Assembly: GCA_963691655.1 (NCBI GenBank)
Contig: OY829326.1
Span: forward strand, 96,093,235-96,157,234
DNA length: 64,000 bases
Origin: Toxonevra muliebris
Taxonomy: Eukaryota; Arthropoda; Insecta; Diptera; Pallopteridae
Direction of reading: 5' to 3'
How positions within the stretch are numbered: position 1 is the first letter of the stretch; every line of letters starts with the position of its first letter. Below the pieces are notes generated by a model, which saw nothing but the letters and a program-made list of their open reading frames with translations, was not told where the DNA came from and did not search any database. Both the position numbers and the translations under genes were made by a program. Of the stretch, positions 14,226-26,824 are shown piece by piece.

Positions 14226-14898
14226 CAGCAGAATCCCAAAAATTCGTAATCGCAAGGGACCAGCAATTTTTTACGAATTACAGAGGTTTTTGATTTAACC
14301 CTTTCACCCCCGATTTTTTCCTCAAAATATTTGTTGAGTTTCTTCAATATTTTAAGCAAATCCTTACAGTTATCCTTAAGTTTTCCAATGGGGCATAATG
14401 TCTGATATAACCTTTGTAACCAAGTATTATAGCAAAGCCAATTTAGGGTAATGACACTGCATGTATACAATCTACTCATTGACAGCCAGCATCCGTATTT
14501 TAAAGAAAACTCAGATAAAATGGAAACCGTTTCTCCCATTTTACTTAAGCTTTCAAACATTATTGGGATATACGTTAACGAGGTTAAAATACGAATTAAC
14601 GGTTTTGTAGTTTAAGGCTTTTCTCGCGTATCTTGTCAACCACGAAAATCCCTTGAAAAAAAGTGAACATAGCTATCTACAATGATTGATTTTTTTCGAA
14701 TCATAGTTCCATAGAATTTTGCTTTGCATTTCGAATTATAAAAGGTTGTCAACAACCAATTTCGAATTACGAATTAGTGAGGGGACCAAAATGTGTAGAA
14801 TTTTTTCGAATTAAAGCGATTTTTTCCAGGGACCAGCAGTTTGTTACGAATTATTGAGATTTTCGAATCAACGGGGTACGAATTATCGCGATTCTACT
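14226..14898. mobile_element. pogo-like non-autonomous element
   Basis: The left end is CAGAATCCCAAAAATTCGTA after a TA (with CAG just before it). The inverse of the right end reads AGTAGAATCGCGATAATTCG, also next to TA. Subterminal GGGACCAGCA occurs on both sides in inverse orientation, and TTCGAATTA-type words fill the interior. The CAG...AATTCG tips and TA flanks fit the pogo/Tigger group. There is no transposase frame. Confidence 0.55.
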
Positions 14899-15578
14899 AT
14901 ATATACACAGAAAAAATTGTGTTCAACACTTTTATAAAGAAAAAATGTTGCGTTTTTTTTAAAGAAAATACGCGTTTTTTCTTAATTTTAGCGGATTTTG
15001 AAAAACAAAAGTTGGCCACATTGCCCAACATCGTCTATTATATCTAAATAACAACCAAAAACCTTTCATAAAATAAAACAATATAGTTTTTCTCAATTTT
15101 GCAATTATGCAAACACCGTTTTTGCTGTATTCCATTCGGTCCATCTTACACTGCGCAAAAATTTCAGGGGTCATCTCTTGGAACAGAGAACGGTCTTCGT
15201 GGAATTCAAGTACAAGTATCTAAAATATAGTCAGATTGGCTTGAAAATTAAAATTATGGTAGTTTGAATTTTTCGCTGGGTTAGAAATTCAAAAAACTGA
15301 ATAAAAATATAATGCGTTGCGTTATTAAAATGTTCGAAAATAAAATGGCGCATCCAATATAACGGATGATTTCTCGAAAAACTTATCTGATCCTCACAAA
15401 ATTACGTATTCAAAGATTTTTTACATTGCTGATCACGAGACTTAAGAATATTACTTTTTCTCAATTTTTCGTGGGCAATACTCATTATATGACACATTTT
15501 TACATATGTAAATACATTTTTTAGAATATTTTTTTTTCTGACCTCAAAAAATAAATTGAATTCTTTAAAACAAATATA
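14899..15578. other. AT-rich stretch, nothing recognised
   Basis: I see no conserved frame or terminal repeat between the pogo-like element and the Tc1 element. Confidence 0.5.
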
Positions 15579-16924
15579 CACTCGTGATCAAAATAATATA
15601 TACATACACCAATTTTGTATTTAGCAATTCATTACAAAAAACCTAACATACATTTATTCCTTGTACTCCAACATATACAAAAATAAGGAACTTCAACAGG
15701 ATATATAAATATTTAAAAAAAACAGATCAATGAATTACTTTGTGTCCAAAATAACGCTGTTCAAAAAAATAGATACATTTCATGTTTTTTTACGAAAATG
15801 TAAGAAATTATTGACGAAATCGATTTAATCCTTCACATGCAAGCTTTCTTGGATAATATCCAGTATACCTACCATGTTTCTTCATAGCTTTTGTTTTTCG
15901 CTTCGCATTCTGCTGATCAAGGTAGGTTTCTTTTAGTATTTCATACCATGGTTTTTGGACGAATTTCCGTAATTTTTGCTTATTGGCAAAATTCTGTTTA
16001 GCCAACTTGTATTTGAAATGCCCTCACAGGTGTTCAATAGAATTTAGATCAGCTGATTGACTTCGGCAAGTTCCTTACTTGTTAACTTTATGGTCTTCAA
16101 AGCATTTCTTGAGAAGTTTGTGTGTATGCTTCGTGTCATTACCCTGCTGGTAGACTCAAAGAAATGGCATGTTTTCTTCTGCATATGGAGCTTTACATTC
16201 TCTAAAATATGTCTGTACTCAGCTGCCGTCATTTTATTGGTTGTTTGGAAAATTGGACCTACACACAGCTCTAAGAAAAGTAGCCTCAGACCATAATGTT
16301 TCCGCCACAATGTTTAATGGTATTTTTTGTGAAGCGGACATGGAGCTCCTTACCTTTGCAGCGTTTCACATTCCTTTCGCAGTCATTTCCAAGTCACTTC
16401 ATATTTCGCCATTTTTTTAGGACCGCTAACTACATTTCCAATTTCTGCAGAAAACGTTTTCGAGAATAGAAAGGATCTTTTTTGCAAGCGTTATTATGTG
16501 GCGATCAACTGCTGCACTGGTTTTTGTTGGTCTACCGCGAGTCTCCTTTTTTGTTTTTTTTTTTACAAAAACATATTGCACAAAATACAAACACCGATTC
16601 ATCAATTTGGCAATGCCTAGAAAAGATTTTCCTTTTTTTCAAAGGTTTCTTTAGCCGTACAATTCGAACTATCTACAGGTAAATTTTTTTATTATTTCTT
16701 TGTGTATAAAAGATACTATAAATATAAATTTAAAACTTAAAATTAACTAAAGATTGACTAGTGTATCTATTATTTTGATTAAACAAATTTGCGAGCACTG
16801 ACTATAATATTCAAATTGAAAAAAATGTATGTTGCAGAATTATTTGCCAGAGTTACCAAATATAAAATTTATTGCGAATTTAGTGAAAATCTTATTGGTG
16901 TATCCAATATTTTGATCATGGGTG
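15579..16924 (-). mobile_element. Tc1-like transposon, degenerate
   Basis: A 1346-bp element bounded by TA on both sides. The left end reads CACTCGTGATCAAAATAATA and the inverse of the right end CACCCATGATCAAAATATTG. The minus strand keeps parts of a Tc1 transposase: MWRKHYGLRLLFLELCV, MTAAEYRHILENVKL and HTNFSRNALKTIK. These match the central and C-terminal part of the family. Frameshifts and stops make it inactive. Confidence 0.85.
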
Positions 16925-18107
16925 TACATCCATTGAATGTTGGGCTTACTATTTTAAAGAAAATTTAAATTAACATTTATATAAGGAAAAAAATCTTATG
17001 AAAAAAATGCGAAATTCAGATTATACTATTGAATCCCGCCCTCTTTTTCAATCTAACCCATATTTTTTTGTACCATGGTTTTGGAGATATATCCAAAAAA
17101 GAATTGGAGTTGTATGGGAAGGGCCACGTCCACTACTCCATGCCTATCTATATTTTTCTCACAAAATGTCATTGATAAATAATATTTCGATACCAAATCT
17201 AAGAGCTATAGCAGAAATAACTGCTGTGATCTCCCATAATGAAAATTTTGGTTATATGGAAGGTACCATGCTTAATAACTTGACTTCAGCGCAACTTATC
17301 AGATCTTAGCTTATTTCTAGCCCTACTATATTTGAACCTTGATCAAGTCTCTGTGGTTTTGGTTGAAGTTCCTGTCTTCAAGTTAATCATTTGTTATTTC
17401 AGTCTGTTTCAACCATTCCAAATGAAAAGTTGGGCAAATCAATTTACACAGTGGTGTCTACTCCAAGAAAGAAGAAAGCTGCTGGTCAGTAAAAAAAAGC
17501 TGGAACACATTCAAACATTCTTTCAAACAAAAAAAAAAAAAAAAAACAGTTGCAGCAACAAAAATAACAAAAGAAAAACCAATTCCTATCGTAACAATAA
17601 CAAAAGAAAACACGATTCCTGCATCAACAACTACAAAAGAAAAACCAATCTCTGCACCTGGAACCACTACTAAAGACAATTTACTCTAATAGAATGTGTG
17701 ATCAAAATTGTTCGCAAAATGTAATTAAATTCTATTCTCAAAATAAACTACTTTTTTTTTACAAAAAAACAATTTTAAATCCATTAGAACTCAAAAATTC
17801 TCACAACCGCGTGGTGTGAATAATTGATTCAGAAATACTTATGCAATGCATGGCGCAGCTGTTAAACGATAGATCCACCACCAACGCCATCTATTGAAAG
17901 TAATCCGCAATACAATTTTTATTAAGGGTGTTAAGTGCATTCCCGTACAAATTTCCCAAACAAAATGCATCGATATTTTTCAATTTTCCGGCTTTTCCTT
18001 TAGGTTTTCCGAATTTTTGCTTTTTTTCTAAACAGTGAGACGAACAAAACAAAAAAAAATCATCCAAATGGTCGAGCCATTTCTGAGTTTTTGCGGAACT
18101 AAACTGG
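16925..18107. other. No gene recognised
   Basis: An open frame of 103 codons at 16998-17309 (+) has no recognisable family and sits amid A/T tracts, including a long poly-A at about 17529-17546. I do not call it a gene. Confidence 0.4.
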
Positions 18108-18508
18108 AGAACAGAATGTGAAACTGAAGTGTGAAGTAACTGAAGCGCTTCAATCTGTCAAAAGTGAAATGTATGCATTTTATATGAACTTGATTGCAAT
18201 GTGAAGTTGTCGCTGAAGCGCAAAGCAAGAACTTTTCAGCTTTGCCGCCCTTCAATTCTGTAGATTTTCAAAAAAAATTTTACTAAAAAAAAATTGGAAG
18301 AATGCACTGAATTATTTATAGAACTTGTAAAAAAAATAATTGGTTTGCAATTTAAAGCACTCTGATTGCAAAAATTAAGAGAGGATATGAGCGAATGTGT
18401 TTCCAATTACAATAAACATAAGCTTCAGAGGTGCACATTCTGTTGCGACGTTTGCTTCGCTACATTCTTTGTTTCAGCTGCATACTTTACGCTTCACATT
18501 CTGTTCTA
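18108..18508. mobile_element. MITE with AGAACAGAATGTGAA termini
   Basis: AGAACAGAATGTGAAAC at the left is mirrored by the inverse of TTCACATTCTGTTCT at the right. Matching subterminal words such as GAAGCG and AAGTATG lie further in. It is about 400 bp and non-coding. Target duplication and superfamily are unclear. Confidence 0.6.
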
Positions 18509-18552
18509 GACTTAACGCACGGCAATGGATTTGTATATATAGAGATATGTAA

Positions 18553-18681
18553 GGGGCTGCTCACACGGGTGCAAGCATGACTGCCTGTCTGAGAGGTAGA
18601 AAAATAGGTAGAAAGGAGTAGAGATAGGAGTACGACCGTCCTGCCCATGGCGTTCATGCTTGCGCCCGTGTGAGCAGCCAC
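18553..18681. mobile_element. Harbinger-like MITE, 129 bp
   Basis: GGGGCTGCTCACACGGGTGC at the left pairs with GCGCCCGTGTGAGCAGCCAC at the right (arms of about 28 bp). The element is flanked on both sides by TAA, a 3-bp target duplication of the TWA type used by PIF/Harbinger elements. The middle is purine-rich and non-coding. Confidence 0.75.
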
Positions 18682-18693
18682 TAAGAGAGTGTT

Positions 18694-19517
18694 CCCGGGT
18701 ATGAGACGGGTTTTGTTTTTGAGCTATAATTTATCACTGGTTAAACCAAATTTGGTGAAAACACCACTGTGGGAAAAGAAATGCGCAATAAAATACGCAA
18801 TTTTTATCCGAAAAAAGTATTGTGATTCCATTGGCACGCAAAATTGTATGACTAATTTTCTGAGGATGTGTAGTTTTGTCAACAAAAAATTTGTACCCGA
18901 GTATGAGACATCTCCAAAAATCCACTTAAAATAGGGAAATATGAAGTAAAAAACCCATAACTATTTATAAATACAAATTTATTTATTTTGTAGGCCTTCA
19001 GTGGCTAAGATAAAAAGAAATGGCAGTTTTTGTTCATCATCTCCATCTTAGTCATCGTCTTGTGATGCATCTAATGGACGATTTTCTTTTTTGGGGTTGA
19101 CATGGCTAAAAATACAAAAAACAAAAATGGATCAAAACGGTAATTAAGTGGCGTCTCATACCCGGTGATATGCTGTGTCTCATACCCGGAAAATAATGCC
19201 ATGGGGGAAAAAAAATATATATATATATTTTCAACCATATATTGGCATAATCCAAACTTCGATCGCGAAATATACTTAAAACACTAAATGCTAATACATT
19301 ACACTCACCTTTTTCTATTAATCCACTCGAAAATATATCACTTTAAAAAAATCAAAAAGAGTTTTTGGGATCGATGTTTGCCGATGATACAAGCAATAAC
19401 TCTATTCACTCCGGTGTTACTACAAAGAAAAGTTTGACAGTAGTCAGGTCGGAAATATTGATATTGCATAATGTAAACAATCGACTGTCTCATATCTGGT
19501 GCTGTTTCATACCCGGG
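18694..19517. mobile_element. pogo-like element, copy with CCCGGGTATGAGAC ends
   Basis: Both ends carry CCCGGGTATGARAC in inverse orientation. Further copies of the word TCATACCCGG sit inside the right end near 19150-19190. The word GATGAGACGGGTTTTG/TATGAGACGGGTTTTG is shared with the element at 40588-41592. The minus strand near 19010-19100 reads a short acidic tail (DASQDDD) that parallels the C-terminus in that other copy. It is a non-autonomous, internally deleted relative. Confidence 0.6.
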
Positions 19518-19709
19518 TACATATAAGTTACAACTTGTATGTCATGTTTAATCGCCTTATCAAAAAATACATACTTTTATTATATTTCTGTCTGGAAACA
19601 GAGTGTACCTTGTCTGAAACATTATTTCATACGAGTAGGACACAATAAAAACTTTTTTTTTCATTTCAATAAAAAAAAACTCAATTAAAAGAAACTTAGA
19701 TTTTAAAAG

Positions 19710-22700
19710 ATGCCACGCAAGAAACCAACTACAACAATCGATGTTATCGGTAATTTGGACTTGAGTCCTGAAAAAGCAGTTGGTGATTACGTCGAATCCA
19801 AACAGCAGAATGCATATTTCGTGTAAGTTAATGGTGGTATAATTCGTTTCTTCTCTCCTCTTAATATTCATTCATTTTCTCTAAAGCAAACCCCCGAATT
19901 GGGACTCAGCCGGCGAGTCTATTGAACTGCTCTATATACGCAATGAGCGTGAACATGCTGCAATGTTGCGCCTGCAAGAGGAAATGCTTGCGAGCACCAA
20001 ACGTCAAGCGGCAACCAATGATAATCGCATACGCAAATTGTATAAGATTCAAGCAAATCTTCGAAAACGTTTCATTGAGGTGAATAGCTTCATGAAAGAT
20101 TGTGACGATAAAAAACATGTGGCCCAGAAGAAAGTAAACGAAGAGACTGCGATGCACAATGAATTGCGTCAGAACATTAAAAAATATGAGAATAACAATG
20201 AGGAATTGTCACGTTTTCGTGAAGTTTTAAAGAATACAGTCAGAGAATTCGAACCTTATGAGGCGGTCATACAGGAGGTTGTGGATAAATCGGATATTTT
20301 CGACTCTGTGATGGATTGCACGGATCGCTGTGATGCGTTGAGTAAGTTTGAATGCATGTATAATTTCTTTATTATTATAAAGTTTATTTTTCACAAAATT
20401 GGGTTTTTTACTTTACACCTTCAGTTTTCGTTATTCTACTGTTTTAATAAAAAAAATAGCGTTCCTACGAGTCTCTATCAAATTTCGAATGTTATTTTCT
20501 TGTTTCTTTTCTCCTTCCTTTTATCCTTACACAGAGAAAAAAACTTACGAAAAATTGCATAAGTTTTTTGGTTAATTTATGTGAAAACTAATTTTTTTCT
20601 TAGGTAAATTTAATAAAATTCATATGTTGTTCGTCTAAGCAATTCGGTAGACTGTGAAAGTTTCTTGATTAACTCACTCTCTGCTAGTGATGATTCGATA
20701 GAAGTAAATACAAGTAAATACTCGATATTTTTCATTCGATTCAAGTATTTTATTTACTCTATGCTATACAATAAGTATTTTACTTGGTATCGGGAAAAAG
20801 GGTCAGTGCGGATACTCGATATTTTTGAAAAATATTTTTTTAAAACACTGAAACATTGCTATATAATATTTAAAATGTGGATCGTTTTACAATATTTTAC
20901 AGCAATCAATATTATATTTCAAAATGCTACTGCAGAATTATTTAATATGGATATTCAAAATATTTCAGTCCATATTGCAATATTCCAATGTATGAAAATA
21001 TTGCCGGCCATACATGTAGAACATAGTGTTTATTGAAACTTGTTCATTAAAATAATATATTTTTAACACACTATAATCTATGGATTAGTTTATTTAAAGT
21101 ATAAATTATATATAATTTAGTTTAAAGTATAAATTTTCTAGCGATTTGCATCTAAACATAATAAATATCATATACTCCAGTTAACGACATTTTTATATGA
21201 TTAACGTGTTTCAAGAATATTTCAAAACCATGATGTATAGGCGAAAAACTCGTGTTGAGTAGTGTAAACTGTAGGTTCAACCATGTGGTATCACAATGGG
21301 CCGTTCTGGCTTGCGTGTGTTCCTCGACAGCCACTTAAAGAAAAGTATAATTTGTCTTTTTAAAAGAGTATTCGATACAAGAACAATTTCGATACTTTTT
21401 TCCGATATTTGCGATACAAATAATGAGTAAAAGTATCGAATCAACACTATCCTCTGCTTTAAGGTAAATTTTTATATAAATTCTGAGGGGAATTTCCCTT
21501 TCGTATACTACGGCTAAGGTAACTTAATACATAAATTCTTAGATAAATTACCTTAGATTCTAAAGCAAATTTTCTATATAGTCGTGGACATAATATGAAA
21601 ACGAAACTTATTATTATAATCCTTAAGATCATATGTGAGTTAGACCAAGAACAATCCTAAAGATCTTTTAAGTGAGTTAGTGATATTTGGAAATAATTGT
21701 TTACAAAAATCAAAGTACCAAAAATTTTGATTTAATCAGCCATGTTCTGAATTTCACTTTCGAGTGAAATCGAAGTTTTATAGCAATTTTAATCCCACTC
21801 GAAAGTGAAATTCAGAACATGGCTGAATATAACTTGCAGTATACCGCCAAACCATTAAAAACACCACAAATTACCTCTGATTTTATTCGTAGATACAGCG
21901 AGTTTTAAAAAGATTTTTGTAAACTTTTTTTTCCGAAACTGTTTTTTGATGACAATTTAGGATCGATTTGCCAAGAAATAATAGAAAAGTTTATCCTTAC
22001 TGCGGAAATTTTAGTAACTTTTTTTTAAAAAACCAAGGATTCGTTTTTGGAAAAAATAAGTTTTCGCTTTGACTTCCAACATTTTTTTTATTTGTACCAT
22101 AAGTGCTTAGATGTTTCTACACAATTGCATCTTCAACTGACTTCATATGCATTCCTACAAGGATCTGTGTAGCCATAAAGAGGTGAGTAAAAAACGTAAT
22201 TTCCCCCTTATTTTATTCGTACCATTGCATCTTTCCACAATGTGTTATTGGTGGAAAAACTTTTGTCATTGTAATCTATCAAAACCAACAAAGTTTTCAA
22301 ACAATAACATCTTCTGGAATGACATGCTCATGGTAAGAAAAAAATAAAGGAAATCACATTTTTTGAGTCCCCTTTTTAAGGCGACTCTGACCCTTTTTTT
22401 TGTACGTTGGCAGGTGGAAATCTTGACAGATCCTCTCTTTCGCTTTTGAAAGGTGGGCAGTGGGAGAGAATGCGTTTTGAGTTTTCGAGCTCGTCTGGGC
22501 GGCTTAGACAATACGGGTCTACTTCAAGTTTAAAGCGGTGTAGATACTGCTTGAAGCATCCATGTCCGCTGAGTAACTGCTTAATGTTAAAGTCCACTTT
22601 TCCGTGATTTCGCTGGGACCATTTTGCTATGTCCGGGATTAGGTCAAAGGTACAACGCCCCTTTTCAGACTGCTATTATAGAGCGATGCCTTTCTTTCCT

Positions 22701-25700
22701 TTTTTGCGCATTCGATGGTCTTTCGCCCGTAGGGCTGTAAAGAGCCTTCATTTCGCATGCCAGCAGGCCAATTGGGACTTTTCTGGCAATAACGCATATG
22801 GCATCGTCCGAATCAATATGATATGCGCTAGCATGTACGTTGCGCTAATGTATTTAAGGTGCGTCTTCTTCGCGTCCGACCATATAGGTGCTGCATATAT
22901 CATCACTGAACTGGTTACTCTTGACAGCAGTTGCCGCCTGCCTTCTGTATATATATTTCAAATAAATTTAAATATAAAGTAGTGTATGAACTGAATGTAC
23001 GCGGCCGAACTGAAGCGCTCTTTGCTGAAGTATTTATAAACCATCATCAAAAAGTTCTGATTGGTGTTGTTTATTTGCCTAGTGGAGATTTTTCCTCTTG
23101 CTCTGACATTTTAGGCGATCTAGCATCTCAGTACAGTCATGCCATTTTTATGGTTGATTTTAATATGAATTTATTGGGAGGAAATATTAACATATGAAAT
23201 TTTTGCACTAACTACGAGATGTCTGTTGTGCATAATAGCTTACCGACGCATTACGAAACTTGTCATCACACAACATCTCTTATTGACTATTTCTTTGTTT
23301 CTTTGTTTCAAATATAGACCTTGTTATGAGTAAAGGGCAATTTCAAGTTGCAGCACTCAACTCTAAGCATGCACTTATATATATTGCATACAATTTGTTT
23401 GTTTGTCATTCAGATAGTACTTTCAATTATAGGGATTATGAACATATAAATATTAACCAATGTTTATCGGAACTTGAGTTAGCTGATTTTACACCTCTAT
23501 ATTTAACTTCTGACCCAAATGTTCAAGTTAGTACCATAAATGATATTATTCTCAAATCTTTCCATAAACATGTTCCCTTAAGAACAGTTAAAGCAAAAGA
23601 CAAAAGCAGTTGGATGAACTCTAAGTGTATAGAATTGGCACGTGCAAAACGAGATCTCGCTTTACGAGCGTACCTGGAAGAGAAAAATTGTGATCGTTGG
23701 CGTACCTTTTGTATATATAGAAACAAACTAAAATCTATTATTCGTAAACAAAGAAAGAAGGCATGCATTTCCTTCTTCTCTGACTGCTCTCAAAATAAAA
23801 TGTGGAAAAAACTTAAGAATATAGGTGTACTCAATGAAAAGATAGATTACTCAATTATAAATTTAGAAAAATTTAATAAAAACTCGTTTCGGCCGCTACC
23901 TTTTCAAATTCCAAGCATATCATCTCTCTTCCATGCTCGTAATGATAATGGTGATTTCAGTTTTATAGCTATTGATGAGCAGGATCTCTTAAGTTCGTTC
24001 ATGCATATTAAGTCTAGCGCAGTTGGCAGCGATGGCATTTCATTGAAATTTCTCAAAATAATTTACCCAGTTATTGCTCGTCATGTATTGCACATTTTTA
24101 ACACTGTTTTAATGACCTCAGTTTTCCCTCTAGTGTGGAAAATCGCTAGAATTGTTCCTATACCGAAAGTTAAAAATCCACAAACAGTGTTAGATTACCG
24201 TCCTATTAGCGTTCTACCAGTTTTTTCTAAAATTTTAGAAGTGGTAATAAACAGACAAATTGTGGCACATTTAGATTCGAAAAAATTAATATCCACATTT
24301 CAGTCAGGTTTCAGAAAAGGTTAGAATACAACTTCCTTAATGGTGGATATTGCTGATAAACTGAGGTCTAATTTGGATAAAAAACTCGTTTCGGTTCTTA
24401 TATTTTTAGACTTTCGTAAGGCTTTCGACTCCATAATACATGAGATTCTTATCAACAAACTTTTAAGTCAATATAAGTTTTCCACATCAGCCTCTAAATT
24501 AGTGTATTCATTTCTTTATAAACGCCAACAATTTGCCCAGATGCACAACTCATTTTCGTCAATGTTAGAACTGTGCAGAGGAGTACCGCAAGGTTCTATT
24601 CTCGCGCCTCTTCTTTTTATGATGTATGTCAATGACATCTTTCAATGTTTTTCTACCCTTGATTCCTACGTATATGCAGATGATGTGCAGTTAGTGGGCG
24701 TCAGTGAGCATAATAGCTTCGCACAATTTTTGTCTTCCTTAAACAGAGAGTTGCAAAATGTAGTCGAATGGTCTGTTAACAATCACATTGATTTAAATCC
24801 GTCAAAAACTAAGGCAATGATTTTTACTCACAAATCATTAAACCCTTTTAAAATTATTATTTCACATCACGAAGTAGAAATTGTTACTCACTATAAAACT
24901 CTTGGTTTCCATCTAGACAACAAATTAACTTTTAGATATCATGTTAATATGATAATTTCTAAAATTTCTTATACTTTGAGAAGGCTCAACAATCTAAATT
25001 ATTACTTGACACTCTCTGTTAGATTTGAAATAGGACATGCTCTTTTCATGCCAATTTTCTTGTATGGATTAGATACTGGAACTTCGCAACAAATTCTTAC
25101 CAAGCTTAGGCGGAGTTTCAACCGAGTAATGCGATTTATATATAGCCTAAGCATTAGTGATCATGTTTCTTCTTATGTGTTAGAATTCTTAGGAAACTCT
25201 TTCGATAGTTTCATCAATTTGAGACTACTTATGTATTTTTACAAAACAATTAAGTTTAATACTCCGATATATTTAGCTGAAAATTTTAAGTTTGTACACT
25301 CTATGTCCGCCTTATGCAACCCTTATTATGCAACGATCTTTTAGTGTACGGATAACCAGACTTTGGAATACATTGGTACCTTATGACGAGCGTAAGTTTT
25401 CAAACTCCATTAATAAATTTAAAAACATTATTAAGAACTATATTTAATCTTCAATTCAAATTTGTTTTTAAACAATTTGCAGGACTGCTGGCCATCGAAA
25501 TGTTGTTTTTTACAGTTTACTTTTCATATTCGTGCTGGGAGGGATATATTAATAGTGGTCCATTGATTTAAAATTGTTTTTTTTTTTTTCTTTTCTTTAT
25601 TCTCTAATGCCATATTAATGTATATTTACATATCTTTACAACCGTTTTGGCCAATGAAGGCTTGTAGGTTGATAATAATAAATAAAATAAAATAAAGTAG

Positions 25701-26824
25701 GGCACGGGGTACATCGTTTTGCAGTGATGTACAAAAAGTGTGAAACTGATCAGGGTAGTGTATTAAGTTCTTTTTTTGGCATTTAGTTTTTCAAAAAAAA
25801 TTTAAGTGATCCCAGACGTCTTCATGATTGGTGGTCGAACATTTCTTTTTTTGGTTTAAAGTTTTTTAATATTTTTTCCAAAGTTAAACTTTTTAAAACC
25901 ATAAAAAATGATGTTGTTGTAAATGCTGTTTGAGTTTTGTTAAAACTTTACTTTTTGTGAACACTTTAAAAATAAAACTGATCTACCCCAGTTTAAATTT
26001 ATAATAAAGCATCTACAACAACAACGCAATTTCTTATGGTTTTAATAAGAAATTAGAAGAAAGCTTAATCGGCATTTCAAAAAACCCATAGAAAACTTTT
26101 TGAATTTTTTTAAAAAGAAAGTTCATAATATTAGGTATGAAAGTACAACAATTGAATGTTCTTTCTTTGTAACTACACGAATGATTAGATATCAATAAGA
26201 TATAACTTTGGCAGTTTAAACAAGCGTGGTACCATAACGCGTAAAGTGTCCCAACATGCAGGCTGCCCCAGCATGCAGGACTCTACCCTACATATATGAA
26301 AGAGAGAATAATTTACCATTTGTCTTATTCAATTTAAATAGTGCTTGCTCAAGTCGAAATCTTTTCATTGGTACAAACAAAAATGCAAGAAATTGAAGAT
26401 ATGCGCAAACGTATGGTAAAAGTAACTAACGAAGCAGCGCTTACAGTTTTGGGATTGAAAAACGATTTAGCAGAATTGGAACGCTCATACAATTATGCGC
26501 GCAGTGAAAGTCTCAAATGGGAGAAAGTTTTGGCAAACACTCAAACTGCTGTAGCAACAAATGATCTCAATAAGGATCGTGCAGCTGAGGGTATACGCCA
26601 TATATACAAGTTGCTATGCCTCCGACAAAGTAAGCAAGTCAATATTTAATAATATTACATCATCATAAATAAATTAAAATCATCACACAGAATGTGAACC
26701 TCAATATCAGCGACAGGAAATTGAAAAAGAATTAGATTTCATAAAGGAGGAAATTGAGGTGCTGAAAAAAGTCTACAAGATATGCACCGAATCTAAGACG
26801 CAATATGGTGCAGTCAAAATTTAA
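19710..26824 (+). CDS. CCDC42/CFAP73-like coiled-coil protein, copy A
   Basis: Exons are 19710-19822, 19887-20341, 26342-26629 and 26691-26824; all GT-AG and in frame, giving 329 aa. Residues about 55-185 and 190-300 are charged heptad-like coiled coil. The block around EPYEAVIQEVVDKSDIFDS followed by a D-R-C-D-A-L segment, then the NxxxLTVLGLKNDLAELE stretch, matches the DUF4200 family of CCDC42 and CFAP73. Vertebrate CCDC42 is about 316 aa and serves the sperm head-tail junction and manchette; CFAP73 is axonemal. A role in sperm or cilia is therefore inferred. The 6.0 kb second intron contains hAT, LINE and pogo-like insertions. The gene is the upstream member of a tandem pair (copy B at 34330-38960). 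Confidence 0.85.
20685..21449. mobile_element. hAT-like non-autonomous element in intron 2 of copy A
   Basis: The left end TAGTGATGATTCGATA is mirrored at the right by TATCGAATCAACACTA. The flanking 8-mers CTCTCTGC and TCCTCTGC agree at six of eight positions, as expected for an old hAT target duplication. Interior words such as CGATATTTTT and GTATCGAA recur. A LINE 3' tail copy is embedded near 21280-21340. Confidence 0.7.
21278..21342 (+). repeat. LINE 3'-tail repeat (GTGGTATCACAATGGGCC)
   Basis: CAACCATGTGGTATCACAAT, then GGGCCGTTCTGG and, after a gap, GACAGCCACTTAA. The same ordered words occur at 33395-33480 (inverse) and 48368-48440. It is a short truncated retrotransposon tail. Confidence 0.6.
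21737..21825. mobile_element. 89-bp palindromic MITE (CAGCCATGTT)
   Basis: CAGCCATGTTCTGAATTTCA at the left is perfectly mirrored at the right, with arms of about 36 bp and a loop of about 17 bp. The flanks AAT/AAT look like a 3-bp target duplication. The tips resemble those of the 1-kb element at 28880-29882 (CAGGCATGTTCCAGAAT). Confidence 0.75.
22376..22925 (-). pseudogene. LINE 3' fragment, minus strand
   Basis: The minus strand reads DFNIKQLLSGHGCFKQYLHR, then DPYCLSRPDELENS and ILSHCPPF. This is the post-reverse-transcriptase cysteine motif of R1/LOA/jockey-type non-LTR elements. Upstream frames, with shifts, give words such as GRCTFDLIPDIAKW. It is a fragment abutting the plus-strand LINE that starts just downstream. 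Confidence 0.7.
22926..25697 (+). mobile_element. Non-LTR retrotransposon, 5'-truncated and disabled
   Basis: The plus strand encodes the end of an APE-type endonuclease (LIGVVYLPSGDF, then FMVDFNMNLL near 23060-23180). After frameshifts comes a reverse transcriptase from 23326 to 25344. Motifs seen are VPIPKVKNP, DYRPISVLPVFSKILE, FLDFRKAFDSI, GVPQGSILAPLLF and the catalytic YADDVQLV. A single in-frame TAG at 24322-24324 interrupts an otherwise continuous 673-codon frame. A final frameshift lies near 25345. The 3' end is an AATAA-type tail at 25670-25697. Clade is CR1/jockey-like by general motif style; I cannot place it finely. Confidence 0.9.
25700..26288. mobile_element. Possible pogo-like non-autonomous element
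   Basis: TA-flanked. The inverse of the right end reads GGGTAGAGTCCTGCATGCTG, which aligns with the tip of the element at 40588-41592 (GGGGAAAGGCATGCAGGTTG). The left tip GGGCACGGGGTACATCG matches less well. It is non-coding and lies just before exon 3 of copy A. Confidence 0.4.

Noticed and set aside
16998..17309. 103-codon plus-strand frame
   Set aside because: No recognisable domain, no codon pattern like the real genes, and it sits among transposons.
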